64,000 nucleotides of DNA, from positions 1 to 64,000 of the forward strand of contig JAERTJ010000187.1 of the NCBI GenBank assembly GCA_016844945.1, written 5' to 3'. Made by a program: the position numbers and the translations under genes. How positions within the stretch are numbered: position 1 is the first letter of the stretch; the number at the start of each line of letters is the position of its first letter. Below the pieces are notes generated by a model that was not told the origin of the DNA, searched no databases, and saw only the letters and a list, made by a program, of their open reading frames with translations. Shown piece by piece: positions 53,557-63,023 of the stretch. The stretch comes from Fidelibacterota bacterium. GTDB taxonomy: Bacteria; Fidelibacterota; UBA8477; JABMPR01.

Positions 53557-54392
53557 TGCGTTTTATCTCTTGAAGGGTTATGCGTTGCAGAACGATAATT
53601 TTTGCAGCCATTTTCCTTGAAAAATTGTTTTCGGACAGCTCGGTGTCTGAAAAATGAGCCTACAAATGGTTTCCAGCGCTTGCTACAGCTATCTACTGTT
53701 CTAAAAGCTGATGTGTAAGCAACTCTGAGAGATTCTTTAGTTGTATGATACTGGTAAAGTTTCCACCAGAAATCAGAATCAATTCCGCTGGAGACACTTT
53801 CAGTCCACTCACCAAAACCTCCAACTTTTTGTATCAAATCCTTTTGGATGGCAAAGCTGGTACCCTGGACACGATGACTTTTAAAAGATCTTGAACGACC
53901 CTTGCTATCTTCAACCTGGCCAAACACAACATCATAGGTTTTCATCAGTTCTTTAAGTGTGGTCAATGTGTTTTCACTCAGGAAATAATTATCATCATCC
54001 AGAAAGAGCAGGTACTCACTCCTGGCCAATTCTGCACCATGATTCCACAGTCTGGCTTTGCACATGACTTTATGGGCTTGTTGGAGATAGAGCCAGTGAT
54101 TGGGGTGATTGCCTTTAAAACTCTCCTGTGTGAGCCAGCTTTGAAGCGGTTTACCTGAGAGTAAGTGAACCCTTTTTTCACCCTCGTGCAATACAGTTGT
54201 TTCGAGGGTGGGGATGCTGGAGTTGGAGGGTGATCCATCATCAGCAATGATAACTTCAACTTTGAGATTCCCCTGTTGAGCCTGAATCGTGTCCAGAACT
54301 TTGTAGAATGATTCTACGCAATCCGGTCTGTCCCCGGGGTCGAAGTGGGCAATAATTATAGAAAGATCCATAGTAGCCCTAGGTGCCCGCAT
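53535..54392 (-). CDS. Family 2 glycosyltransferase
   Basis: 285 residues. Nucleotide-binding start LSIIIAHFDPGDRPDCVESF, then VEVIIADDGSPSNSS, the DXD motif in LLFLDDDNYFL near 150, and a conserved GGFGEWTESVSSGIDSDFWW near 200 with the acceptor-side acidic residues. It overlaps both neighbours (22 bp and 14 bp), so translation with the LTA-synthase-like gene and the cytidylyltransferase is tightly coupled. Confidence 0.85.
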   Translation of the reverse strand: MRAPRATMDLSIIIAHFDPGDRPDCVESFYKVLDTIQAQQGNLKVEVIIADDGSPSNSSIPTLETTVLHEGEKRVHLLSGKPLQSWLTQESFKGNHPNHWLYLQQAHKVMCKARLWNHGAELARSEYLLFLDDDNYFLSENTLTTLKELMKTYDVVFGQVEDSKGRSRSFKSHRVQGTSFAIQKDLIQKVGGFGEWTESVSSGIDSDFWWKLYQYHTTKESLRVAYTSAFRTVDSCSKRWKPFVGSFFRHRAVRKQFFKENGCKNYRSATHNPSRDKTHWMTDLT

Positions 54393-55056
54393 TCAGAACG
54401 AGTTGAAGTATCTCGAGATCAAGGGCTCTGGTGACTTTCATGTTCGCCGGTGAACCTTCAGCAAAACCAAGACGTGCGGATGGAACAGCTCGACGGACCA
54501 GACCCATCTCATCTGTATCAACAACTCCGGAATTATGTGCCTTATTTAGGGTATCAGCATGAAAACATTGGGGTGTCTGAACGATCCTTAAACTACTTCT
54601 CTCGAGTGGGTCAAAATCCTCTCCATTTATCATAATCATGGAATCAGTTGGTTTGATAGCTGGGGCAACACCATCAAAATGCATCAGCTTCTCAAGACAT
54701 TCACTGATGATATCATGTGAAACCAGCGGACGCGCGGCATCATGGACCAGGACAAGTTCTGTCCCATCAGTGATTGCTTGCATTCCGTTGGTCACAGATT
54801 CCTGGCGGGTTGATCCACCGATGACAACATGACAATCAGGATAGCTTGCAGAAACATGCTCAAAATATTCAGCAGATGTCACAATGACCAACGCATCCAC
54901 GTCGGGGTGGTTCTGAAAGGACTTCACGGAATAAGAGAGAATTTCCCGCCCATTTAGTTTTAAAAATTGTTTGGGAATATCACTCCCCAATCTATTTCCT
55001 GAGCCTGCTGCAACAATGATGGCTGTATTTCTGCATTTTTCCATATCCTCTAACAT
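54379..55056 (-). CDS. IspD-type cytidylyltransferase (MEP pathway or CDP-alditol)
   Basis: 225 residues. AAGSGNRLGSDIPKQFLKLN (CTP site), GGSTRQESVTNGMQAI, VLVHDAARPLVS, VQTPQCFHA, and EGSPANMKVTRALDLEIL are the IspD/TarI signature. IspD makes CDP-methylerythritol; TarI/BcsI make CDP-ribitol or CDP-glycerol. The fit to IspD is good, but it heads a polysaccharide operon with an LTA-synthase-like enzyme, where an alditol role is plausible. No other MEP gene is in the window. First gene of the minus-strand unit; diverges from the NagB fusion. Confidence 0.82.
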   Translation of the reverse strand: MLEDMEKCRNTAIIVAAGSGNRLGSDIPKQFLKLNGREILSYSVKSFQNHPDVDALVIVTSAEYFEHVSASYPDCHVVIGGSTRQESVTNGMQAITDGTELVLVHDAARPLVSHDIISECLEKLMHFDGVAPAIKPTDSMIMINGEDFDPLERSSLRIVQTPQCFHADTLNKAHNSGVVDTDEMGLVRRAVPSARLGFAEGSPANMKVTRALDLEILQLVLNAGT

Positions 55057-55239
55057 AGTCGAGAAGGGGACTGTTTACAATTTTCCGATTGGCTATACTG
55101 TTTCGAGTTTAATTCTATTCAAGTTAGTAAATAGTCTTAACTAACTAAATTTATCAATTGTTGATTATATTTAATTTACCACTTTTCGAAGGATGAAATA
55201 TTGATTGGAAATTGATGATTTGCCTCACATAATTGCGCT

Positions 55240-57600
55240 ATGATGAAAAAAAATATATTTAATCCACCCACACCCGTTGAAAGTTATTTTCTTAACCGTT
55301 CAAAGCTTGATTTTCAGTATGATCCAGATGAAAAAATACCTGTGCTTCAGGTAAATAATTTTCCCCTGTTAGGTCAACTTACTGCGCTAAGATTTTTAGA
55401 GTGGGTTCAGAGTAACCCGGAAGGGGTTGTCTCACTGCCAACCGGTAAAACGCCGGAATATTTTATTCGCTATGCTGAGCATTATTTGTCAACCTGGGAA
55501 GACAAAAAGACCAGTGCATTTCTGGAAGAAGTAGGTCTGAATCAGAGTGTAAAACCCAATCTCAAAGACTTGCAATTTGTCCAGATTGACGAATTCTTTC
55601 CAATCTCACCTACCCAGCACAATAGCTTTTTTGACTATGTCATGAAATATTACATCAATGGATTTGGGATAAGTGCCGAACGCGCCCAGCTCATTGATGC
55701 CAGTAAAATCGTATTCCCTGAAAACAAAAGTTTTGAAGAGATTTTCCCCGGTCTGGATGTTGATCTCAGTTTGCGTTTTAGACAACCGCAAACGGGTCGA
55801 GGCAGACTCCAAAAGCAGGCGATTGAATGTGTGGATGAATTCTGCACCGATTATGAACGGAAAATCAGAGACAAGGGCGGTATCGGATTCTTCCTTGGAG
55901 GTATCGGTCCAGATGGACACATTGCATTCAATGTCCGCGGTTCAGATTTCTATTCAACAACTCGACTCACGCCCACCAATTTCGAGACACAGGCAGCTGC
56001 AGCTGGTGACCTGGGTGGTATTGAGGTATCCCAAAAGCGATTGGTGATTACCATTGGATTGAATACCATTACGTACAACCCCGATGCAACCTGTCTTATT
56101 TTCGCCGCAGGAGAAGCCAAAGCAAAAATTGTTGCCGCCTCCGTTCAGGAAAAAGCAAATAATCTGTATCCAGCCAGTGCATTGCATGAAATGGTAAATG
56201 CCAGATTTTATATCACCTCAGGTGCAGCTGCATTTCTTGACCGTAGACAGGCACATGAAATGGAAGAAGTCTCAGAAGTCTCTGAGAATCTGGTAGATCA
56301 ACATCTGATCACTCTCTCCATGCGTTCACGAACTCCCGTCCAAGAAATTGATGAAAATCAAATCGCTGAAAAATTGGTTCCAGCTACTGCTCTCAAGAAG
56401 AGTAAAGCTGATTTACCTCAAATCAAGCAACGCATCATTGATGATCTGAAGCTCAAGCTTAACAAAGGTCTAGCGCCACTTGAAAATGAGGTCTTTTTTC
56501 ATACAGCGCCTCACCATGATGACATCATGCTGGGTTACCTGGCTCATATCGTGCATTTGGTTAGAACACCTCTGAATGATCATCATTTTGCATACATGAC
56601 CAGCGGTTTCAATGCAGTCACCAACGAATTCGTCCGCGACCAGATTGTGAATGCCATGACCTACATGGAGACTGAACAATATGCACGTCTGGCTGATGAA
56701 GGCTATTTCGAGGCGGATAATGAGGCAGCTGCTCAGCGAGATATCTATACCTATCTGGATGGTGTTGCGCACCATAGTCCTACATTGAGGGCCAATGGGT
56801 CATCGAGAAGGTTGATCCGTAACCTGCTCATCCTATATCCAGAAGTTAAACTGGATATGATTTCCATTAAGATGCTGGAGTTGATCGAATACCTCCAGAC
56901 CAGATACCCTGGTCAAAAAGACGAGCCTCTCATGCAAAACCTGAAAGGTCGCATCAGAGAATGGGAAGCTGACCTGGTCTGGGGTCACTATGGAACCCCC
57001 ATCAAGAATGTTCATCATCTAAGATTGGGTTTCTATAAGGGGGATATCTTTACTGAAGATCCAACCATGGATCGTGATGTTCAACCTATCCTTGAATACA
57101 TGGAGAAGATTCGCCCAACCGTGGTTACTCTAGCTTTGGATCCAGAAGCCAGTGGACCTGATACTCATTACAAAGTCATGCAGGCAATTGCTGAAGCTAT
57201 TAGACTCTATAAGCAGAGACATCCGGAAGCACCCCTACGAGTTTGGGGTTATAGAAATGTCTGGTTCAAATTTCAGCCAACAGATGCCAACATTTTTATT
57301 CCGGTCTCATTGAATTCTATGGCGATAATGAATGAAACGTTTAAATATTGCTTTCAGTCTCAGGTAGATGCTCCCTTTCCAAGTCACGAGTATAATGGAC
57401 CGTTCTCAGGTCTTGCTCAGAAAATTCAGGTCCAGCAACATCAGGACATGAAACGGGTCATGGGACGAGATTTCTGGTATGAGAACAGTCACCCCCGTGT
57501 GCGGGCAGCTCATGGTCTTGTTTATATCAAGGAAATGGAGCTGGATGAATTCTACACCAGAGCACGCGAATTACAGAAAGTTACCGAATCTCAAGCTTAA
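55240..57600 (+). CDS. NagB-like deaminase fused to a PIG-L deacetylase-like domain
   Basis: 786 residues. Residues ~40-340 are a glucosamine-6-phosphate deaminase/6-phosphogluconolactonase-type domain, with QIDEFFPISPTQHNSF near 116 and GGIGPDGHIAFNVRGS near 221. From ~415 a LmbE/PIG-L-like domain begins: HTAPHHDDIMLGYLAH near 424, then HYGTPIKNVHHLRLGFY and LDPEASGPDTHYKVMQAI. PHHDD replaces the usual PHPDD but keeps the acidic metal residues. Bacteroidota have similar but shorter fusions (about 660 residues). It would link N-deacetylation with deamination of amino sugars. Single-gene unit. Confidence 0.85.
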   Translation: MMKKNIFNPPTPVESYFLNRSKLDFQYDPDEKIPVLQVNNFPLLGQLTALRFLEWVQSNPEGVVSLPTGKTPEYFIRYAEHYLSTWEDKKTSAFLEEVGLNQSVKPNLKDLQFVQIDEFFPISPTQHNSFFDYVMKYYINGFGISAERAQLIDASKIVFPENKSFEEIFPGLDVDLSLRFRQPQTGRGRLQKQAIECVDEFCTDYERKIRDKGGIGFFLGGIGPDGHIAFNVRGSDFYSTTRLTPTNFETQAAAAGDLGGIEVSQKRLVITIGLNTITYNPDATCLIFAAGEAKAKIVAASVQEKANNLYPASALHEMVNARFYITSGAAAFLDRRQAHEMEEVSEVSENLVDQHLITLSMRSRTPVQEIDENQIAEKLVPATALKKSKADLPQIKQRIIDDLKLKLNKGLAPLENEVFFHTAPHHDDIMLGYLAHIVHLVRTPLNDHHFAYMTSGFNAVTNEFVRDQIVNAMTYMETEQYARLADEGYFEADNEAAAQRDIYTYLDGVAHHSPTLRANGSSRRLIRNLLILYPEVKLDMISIKMLELIEYLQTRYPGQKDEPLMQNLKGRIREWEADLVWGHYGTPIKNVHHLRLGFYKGDIFTEDPTMDRDVQPILEYMEKIRPTVVTLALDPEASGPDTHYKVMQAIAEAIRLYKQRHPEAPLRVWGYRNVWFKFQPTDANIFIPVSLNSMAIMNETFKYCFQSQVDAPFPSHEYNGPFSGLAQKIQVQQHQDMKRVMGRDFWYENSHPRVRAAHGLVYIKEMELDEFYTRARELQKVTESQA

Positions 57601-57612
57601 TCGATCTGTCGA

Positions 57613-58137
57613 TCATGATCGTTTAAGTTTGGTCTTATAATCATTCCGAATTCTGCCGAAAACTTCATGGTATTCAGTTGATTTGAAGTCTGGAAATGTG
57701 TTGGGGACTGTGAGAAACTCACCACCTTCATAAAGCAATGTAATGTCGGCGTAGATACCCAGATCCAGATAGATTTTCTGTCCATTGTATTTTGCTGATG
57801 CTAAAACAAGTTTGTGGAAGTCTAGATAACCCACATCCAGATTAACTTTCCGCGCACCCTCACCTGCCAATTGCGATTCAATATTATTGCAGGCGACCTT
57901 CATTTGTGCCAGGTCACCAGGAGACATCAGCTGGTTGAAGCTGATAAAAGTTCTATAGATGGGGGTTCCCATTTCTCCGTCATAGTAGTGTGTTGAGTCA
58001 AACAAAAAATCCTGACTACGATAGTCGATAGCGCTAAATGTGTTGGCACACAACTGAATAGCGTCATCCAAAAGTTGTGCATCGGAAAAAAGAGCACCGA
58101 TAAAAAATTGAACAGGTCGGGGTTCTTCGATTTTCAT
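57613..58137 (-). CDS. DUF4416 protein
   Basis: 174 residues. RPVQFFIGALFSDAQLLDDA at the start, then FLFDSTHYYDGEMGTPIYRTF, NLDVGYLDFHKLVLASAKYN, and YADITLLYEGGEFLTVPNTF are the DUF4416 hallmarks (a family found in thermophiles and FCB bacteria). No function known. Overlaps the upstream NAT-like gene by 4 bp and so is likely co-translated with it. Confidence 0.9.
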   Translation of the reverse strand: MKIEEPRPVQFFIGALFSDAQLLDDAIQLCANTFSAIDYRSQDFLFDSTHYYDGEMGTPIYRTFISFNQLMSPGDLAQMKVACNNIESQLAGEGARKVNLDVGYLDFHKLVLASAKYNGQKIYLDLGIYADITLLYEGGEFLTVPNTFPDFKSTEYHEVFGRIRNDYKTKLKRS

Positions 58138-58964
58138 TTCTGCCTCGATTTGAGTATAAATCTAGCTTCTTCCAGCTTCTCCAGAGGAATTTTAAAGCGG
58201 TCTTGAACCATCTTCTCAGCAAGGTCCCATTTTCTCACTTTTTTGATTCGTTCGGGAGAAGTTATCTTTACAAAATCGCCTTGAATGAACAGCATTTCAT
58301 TTCCCTCAATTCGTGTCAGAGTGAGATCATCCATACCTGGTAAATCAAAAGAAGCTTCCCAGAATTGTGCAAAATCCTCCCAGTCAACATTCTGATCAAC
58401 AAACCGATAGCGTCGAATAAATTGTTGCTTTCGGTAGGTGTAGAGAGCGTATTCGTCCAGTTCAGCATCAAAGCGTAAGGATAGACCGGTTTCAGAGGAG
58501 ATATACGATTCCATATTCTCTTTCTTGAGTGGAATAGGTTTAAATATCATATAGCCAGGATCCACGAGGTAACGTGTCCTGGCAAATTGGATTACAATGG
58601 CTGAATGCGTATTATCCCCCCAATTCAAATGACAAATCAGAGGTTGAGCGTTGTAGCCAAGAAGGGTGTATATCCCACATAAGAAGTAGGTCAATGAAAA
58701 GCAGGTTCCACCAAGATGCCATGCATAGTGGTCGTGGGTCAATTCGTCTGGAAAACGTAGTCTCTGATCAGTGGTCGTATGTTCCTTTTTAAGGATTTTG
58801 CTAATGTTTTCATAAGGTAGACGGCTGAAATACCTGGAGATACTGGCGATGTGTTCCATGGAGGGTTTGGCACCATCATACCTGAAATCCTTTAAAAATT
58901 TTAAGGAAGCTTGCTCAAATCCTGCAGGATCTGGCAGGTGGATGGGAGGGGTCAATTCTAACAT
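58134..58964 (-). CDS. Arylamine N-acetyltransferase-like protein
   Basis: 276 residues. The NAT catalytic triad is visible: Cys88 in GGTCFSLTYFL, His120 in NTHSAIVIQ, and Asp135 in LVDPGYM. N-terminal region LPYENISKILKK resembles the family's 'PFENL' motif. NATs move acyl groups from acyl-CoA to aromatic amines or hydrazines, and relatives act in antibiotic biosynthesis; the substrate here is open. It pairs with DUF4416. Confidence 0.82.
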   Translation of the reverse strand: MLELTPPIHLPDPAGFEQASLKFLKDFRYDGAKPSMEHIASISRYFSRLPYENISKILKKEHTTTDQRLRFPDELTHDHYAWHLGGTCFSLTYFLCGIYTLLGYNAQPLICHLNWGDNTHSAIVIQFARTRYLVDPGYMIFKPIPLKKENMESYISSETGLSLRFDAELDEYALYTYRKQQFIRRYRFVDQNVDWEDFAQFWEASFDLPGMDDLTLTRIEGNEMLFIQGDFVKITSPERIKKVRKWDLAEKMVQDRFKIPLEKLEEARFILKSRQK

Positions 58965-59081
58965 GCCGAAAATTGATGTTTTTATGAATCAGAAACAAGA
59001 ACAGAAGCTGTAAACATTTTGGAGATCTATGAACTAGACTATATTGCCAACCTATTGTTAGAATCCAATAAGGAATAAAAA

Positions 59082-59441
59082 ATGGAAGCGACCCTGAAAA
59101 CCGGGCCTGGAAACAGCTACATTGATCTCACTACGGGCAAATCAACGATTAAGCGGGATGATGACCTCAATGACCTGTTGAGTTTAACATATTATCACAA
59201 CTCGACCTTTGTTCTGCTTAATGAAGAGAATTTGTCAGACGAGTTCTTTGATCTGCGATCTGGTCTGGCAGGTGCTGCCATGCAAAAGTTTGCGAATTAT
59301 CGGGTGAAGGTCGCTGTATTATTACCAGCTAACGCTGAACAGACACCACGATTTAAAGAACTCATGTTTGAAATGAGTGGGAGCAATCATTTTAGATTTT
59401 ATAACAACCGAGAGGATGCAATACTCTGGCTAACCAGCTGA
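59082..59441 (+). CDS. DUF4180 protein
   Basis: 119 residues: a small domain with FVLLNEENLSDEFFDLRSGL, AGAAMQKFANYRVKVAVLLP and SGSNHFRFYNNREDAILWL, matching DUF4180, whose members are often near stress-response genes. No function known. The next gene (DUF819) starts 17 bp downstream. Confidence 0.88.
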   Translation: MEATLKTGPGNSYIDLTTGKSTIKRDDDLNDLLSLTYYHNSTFVLLNEENLSDEFFDLRSGLAGAAMQKFANYRVKVAVLLPANAEQTPRFKELMFEMSGSNHFRFYNNREDAILWLTS

Positions 59442-59458
59442 GTCTAGCATAACTCAAC

Positions 59459-60613
59459 ATGATCCCAACACCACTCCTGATTACTATATACTTTTTTCTA
59501 CCTGTTCTCATCCTCTGGCTGTGCCAAAAATCAAGCCTCATTAATAAGATAGGTTCTGTCATCCTGGCTTATTTGTTTGGGATCATATTGGGGAATAGTG
59601 GTTTCCTGCCCAGCGGAGCCGCTGAGCTACAGGACACTCTCAGTGGTGTGACCGTGGCACTGGCATTACCTCTGCTGTTGTTCTCTCTAGATGTACGGGC
59701 GTGGCTTAATTCAGCAGGGAAGGCGATACTCTCCATGCTGGGTGCAACGATTCTTGTTGTCTTTATGGCAGGCATTGGATCCATGCTGGTTCAGAATACC
59801 ATTGACAATGCCTGGCAGTTCGGTGGGATGGCTATTGGTTTGTATACGGGTGGAACACCAAACCTGGCTGCTATCAAAACAGCCTTGGATGTAGACTCAA
59901 CCCAATACATAATGATGCATACCTACGACGCCGTAAATGGAATTATTTATCTGGTTTTTGTGATGAGTTTTGGTCAGCGGGTATTCAATAAATTTCTGCC
60001 AAAATTCAAAACACTTAAAACCAGTACTCCAGGGATAGATACCTCAGAGGAAATCAACAGTTATGTTGGAATTCTCAAACCAAAGATTGTGATGGGATTG
60101 CTTGGAGGATTGGGTATTTCCGTTCTCATCCTGGCAATGAGTTTTGGAATATCATCCCTCATACCAGATGAATATTCAACCGCTGCTATCATGCTCCTTA
60201 TTACAAGTTTTGGAATCGCAGCATCATTTGTGAATCCTATTCGCCAGAATCCCAGAACCTTTCAATTTGGTATGTATATCATTTTGGTTTTCAGTCTCGT
60301 TGTAGGCTCCATGGCGAATCTGGCAGAATTGATTGATATCAATTGGCCCATGATGTTTTTCGTTAATTTTATCGTGTTTGGAACCATGTTGCTCCATGCA
60401 CTTTTTTGCCGAATATTGAAGATTGATACAGATACATTTTTGATTACCTCTGTCTCGGCAGTCTGTTCTCCTCCTTTCGTTCCCGTAGTGGCAAAGGCTT
60501 TGAATAATAAGGAAATCATTTTGTCAGGTCTAACCACCGGAATAATTGGATATGCTATTGGAAATTATCTGGGTGTGGGATTCGCCTATCTGTTTAAGGC
60601 ACTGCTTTTTTGA
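59459..60613 (+). CDS. DUF819-family membrane protein
   Basis: 384 residues with about ten membrane helices. Features of the DUF819/YjcL group: IGSVILAYLFGIILGNSGFLP near the N-terminus, GMAIGLYTGGTPNLAAIKTAL near 120, and FLITSVSAVCSPPFVPVVA near 320, which resemble transporter re-entrant loops. Transport substrate unknown. Ends directly at the uridine kinase gene. Confidence 0.87.
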   Translation: MIPTPLLITIYFFLPVLILWLCQKSSLINKIGSVILAYLFGIILGNSGFLPSGAAELQDTLSGVTVALALPLLLFSLDVRAWLNSAGKAILSMLGATILVVFMAGIGSMLVQNTIDNAWQFGGMAIGLYTGGTPNLAAIKTALDVDSTQYIMMHTYDAVNGIIYLVFVMSFGQRVFNKFLPKFKTLKTSTPGIDTSEEINSYVGILKPKIVMGLLGGLGISVLILAMSFGISSLIPDEYSTAAIMLLITSFGIAASFVNPIRQNPRTFQFGMYIILVFSLVVGSMANLAELIDINWPMMFFVNFIVFGTMLLHALFCRILKIDTDTFLITSVSAVCSPPFVPVVAKALNNKEIILSGLTTGIIGYAIGNYLGVGFAYLFKALLF

Positions 60614-60655
60614 GTGTACAAGGAAGCTTTCGAATGCAGAATTGTGGGTAAGTAT

Positions 60656-61288
60656 ATGAAATCAATTATTATTGGGATTGCTGGTGGAACCGGTTCAGGG
60701 AAAACCACCATAGCGAAAAACATTGTTCAGGAATACGGCCACGGGGAAGTCTTAAGGCTAGATCTGGATTCGTATTATCGTGATCTTTCTGATTTGACAC
60801 GTGAGGAACGCGCTCAAATCAATTTTGATCATCCCTCATCCCTTGAAATCGACCTGTTAGTAAATCATTTAGAGAGCCTTTGTCAGGGAAAGCACGCAGA
60901 GATTCCCATTTATAATTTTGCCACTCATAATCGTTCTGAAGAAACCAGGCAGGTAGAACCACATAAAGTTATCATCATTGAAGGTATCCTGGCACTTTAC
61001 TATCCTGAATTGGTAGAGAGAATGGATGTAAAACTCTTTGTAGACACACCCTCTGATATTCGGTTTATTCGAAGACTTAAAAGAGATATCATCCAGCGTG
61101 GACGATCAGTGGATTCTGTTATCGATCAGTACCGAGAAACGGTTCGCCCCATGCACCATCAATTTGTTGAGCCCAATAAGTATCACGCTGATATTATCAT
61201 TCCAGAAGGGGGCATGAATAAAGTGGCCGTCGATCTTATTCAAACCAAGATCAATGCTGTGCTAAAGGAGAAACGTGATGATGATTGA
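60656..61288 (+). CDS. udk: Uridine kinase
   Basis: About 210 residues from the ATG at 60656 (a GTG at 60614 would add 14). P-loop GGTGSGKT at 10-17, then LDLDSYYRDLSDL, NFDHPSSLEID, and IIEGILALYYPEL with RRLKRDIIQRGRSVDSVIDQ (LID region). It phosphorylates uridine and cytidine for pyrimidine salvage, complementing pyrG. The stop overlaps the GNAT gene downstream. Confidence 0.92.
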   Translation: MKSIIIGIAGGTGSGKTTIAKNIVQEYGHGEVLRLDLDSYYRDLSDLTREERAQINFDHPSSLEIDLLVNHLESLCQGKHAEIPIYNFATHNRSEETRQVEPHKVIIIEGILALYYPELVERMDVKLFVDTPSDIRFIRRLKRDIIQRGRSVDSVIDQYRETVRPMHHQFVEPNKYHADIIIPEGGMNKVAVDLIQTKINAVLKEKRDDD

Positions 61289-61724
61289 GAATATCCATCT
61301 CAAAGAACTGGACAAATCCAATTATCGAGAGATATTGAAACTGAAAGTTGCAGACAATCAGATTCATTTTGTTGCATCCAATGCCATTTCCATTGCTCAG
61401 GCTCATTTTGAGGATGATGCCTGGTATCGGGGCATCTATTGTGACGAAACCGCCGTCGGGTTTGTCATGCTTGAGTTAAATATGGAAAAACCAGAGTACT
61501 ATCTCTGGAGGTATATGATTGATGAAAAATACCAGGGGAAGGGATATGGATTAAGAGCTCTTGAGCTGGTTATTGAGTTTGTTAAATCCTTACCCGGGAG
61601 CACTGAATTTTCACTCAGTTTCGTACCCGAAGAGGGGAACCCGGGACGCTTCTATGAAAAGCTGGGGTTTGAAGAGACAGGTGAGATGGAAGACGGTGAA
61701 GCCATCATGATTTTAAAATTCTAA
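61278..61724 (+). CDS. GNAT acetyltransferase (BltD/spermine-type)
   Basis: About 148 residues. AAGGAG lies 7 bases upstream of the ATG at 61278. The fold shows IYCDETAVGFVMLELNMEKP, YLWRYMIDEKYQGKGYGLRA (motif A, QGKGYG) and FYEKLGFEETGEMEDGEAI at the end. Similar to spermine/spermidine acetyltransferases. Overlaps udk, so made with it. Confidence 0.87.
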   Translation: MMIENIHLKELDKSNYREILKLKVADNQIHFVASNAISIAQAHFEDDAWYRGIYCDETAVGFVMLELNMEKPEYYLWRYMIDEKYQGKGYGLRALELVIEFVKSLPGSTEFSLSFVPEEGNPGRFYEKLGFEETGEMEDGEAIMILKF

Positions 61725-61820
61725 TCCTGTTGAAAAGGGTGTGTACAAAATTCGAATTATCTTTGAAACAATCCGTTTTTGGGTGGACACAGCCCGGTAG
61801 AAAACTATAATAGTAAATTC

Positions 61821-62993
61821 ATGAGATATTTTTATTACAAAGACAGTCAAGCCCCGGTAAAATCCAGTGGAAATTTCCTCAAGATTTTTCTCATGGCTCT
61901 CATTCTGATTGTCATTGTTGTCTGGGTTGTTATGTGGAACGCCGCCAATACCTATGAACCAGAGGTAATCTCTGAGCAAGGGTTTTATGAAGGCTATTTC
62001 ACATTGAATACACGCATGGATCAAACCCTTACCCGTCGTTTCCCCAGTCTTGAGTTTGTGGAAGGTCGTCTCAGTGATGATGGGCTCGGAACTCGGACTT
62101 TTAAAGTTTCTGACCAAAAAAAGATACGCGCTTCAGATATTGAAAAACTTCTTGAAAGCACACTGGGAGGATTTGGGTTCCAGATTAAACAAACCTCTGA
62201 AGGTGACGATTTCTGGGAGTTTCAGGTGGGTAGCGATTCAACGGTTTGGTCAGTCTACCGGTTTGAGTACCCCGAAGAGAAGGCTGCCCCCACATCTATT
62301 TTGCCTGCAGATATCGCCAAAGTTACAAAAAGACCACAGATAGCAGTGATTATTGATGATTTTGGGTATTCCATGAACGAAACTATCAATGGATTTATCG
62401 CATTAAAGGAACCCTTTACTGCCGCAGTCATTCCCGGTAGACCCTATTCAACCCAGGTTGATGAACGATTGAATAATAGACGCATTCAAACCCTGATTCA
62501 CATGCCTATGGTTACAGTTACCAACACTACCAGTGAGCCTAATTACGCACTCTCTGACGACCTCAGTGACGGAGAAATACTCAGACGCCTGAAGAAGGCT
62601 CGAAAAGATGTACCCAAAGCAGCAGGAATGAATAATCATCAGGGTAGCGGGGGTACACAAAGCCGGAAAGTAATGACCAGCGTGGCTGATTTTCTCACGG
62701 AACAAAAAATGTTTTTCGTCGATAGCAGAACCATCGCCGCATCTGTGGGTGAAACCATAGCCAAAGAGCGTTATTTACCCACAAATAGCCGAGATGTATT
62801 CTTAGATGAAGTTGATGATCAGGAAGCAATAGCAGGAGAACTATTTCGCCTGGCACGGATTGCCAAAGAACATGGTGAGGCGATTGGAATTGGACATTGC
62901 AGACCCAATACACTAAAAACACTTAAAAAATATTTACCTGCACTCGCAGAGGCAGGGTTCGATCTTGTTCCAGTTTCAAAGCTGGTACGTTGA
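61821..62993 (+). CDS. Divergent polysaccharide deacetylase (YibQ-type)
   Basis: About 390 residues from the ATG at 61821. One membrane anchor (FLKIFLMALILIVIVVWVVM) near residue 20, a ~140-residue linker/PASTA-like region, then the catalytic barrel: IAVIIDDFGYSMNETINGF (Asp pair), HMPMVTVTN, MNNHQGSGGTQSRKVM (His pair) and FFVDSRTIAAS, ending in GEAIGIGHCRPNTL. YibQ-type members are predicted to act on cell-wall or surface glycans. Confidence 0.87.
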   Translation: MRYFYYKDSQAPVKSSGNFLKIFLMALILIVIVVWVVMWNAANTYEPEVISEQGFYEGYFTLNTRMDQTLTRRFPSLEFVEGRLSDDGLGTRTFKVSDQKKIRASDIEKLLESTLGGFGFQIKQTSEGDDFWEFQVGSDSTVWSVYRFEYPEEKAAPTSILPADIAKVTKRPQIAVIIDDFGYSMNETINGFIALKEPFTAAVIPGRPYSTQVDERLNNRRIQTLIHMPMVTVTNTTSEPNYALSDDLSDGEILRRLKKARKDVPKAAGMNNHQGSGGTQSRKVMTSVADFLTEQKMFFVDSRTIAASVGETIAKERYLPTNSRDVFLDEVDDQEAIAGELFRLARIAKEHGEAIGIGHCRPNTLKTLKKYLPALAEAGFDLVPVSKLVR

Positions 62994-63023
62994 TTTAAAA
63001 CATTAGGATAAATAGAGGTTACT

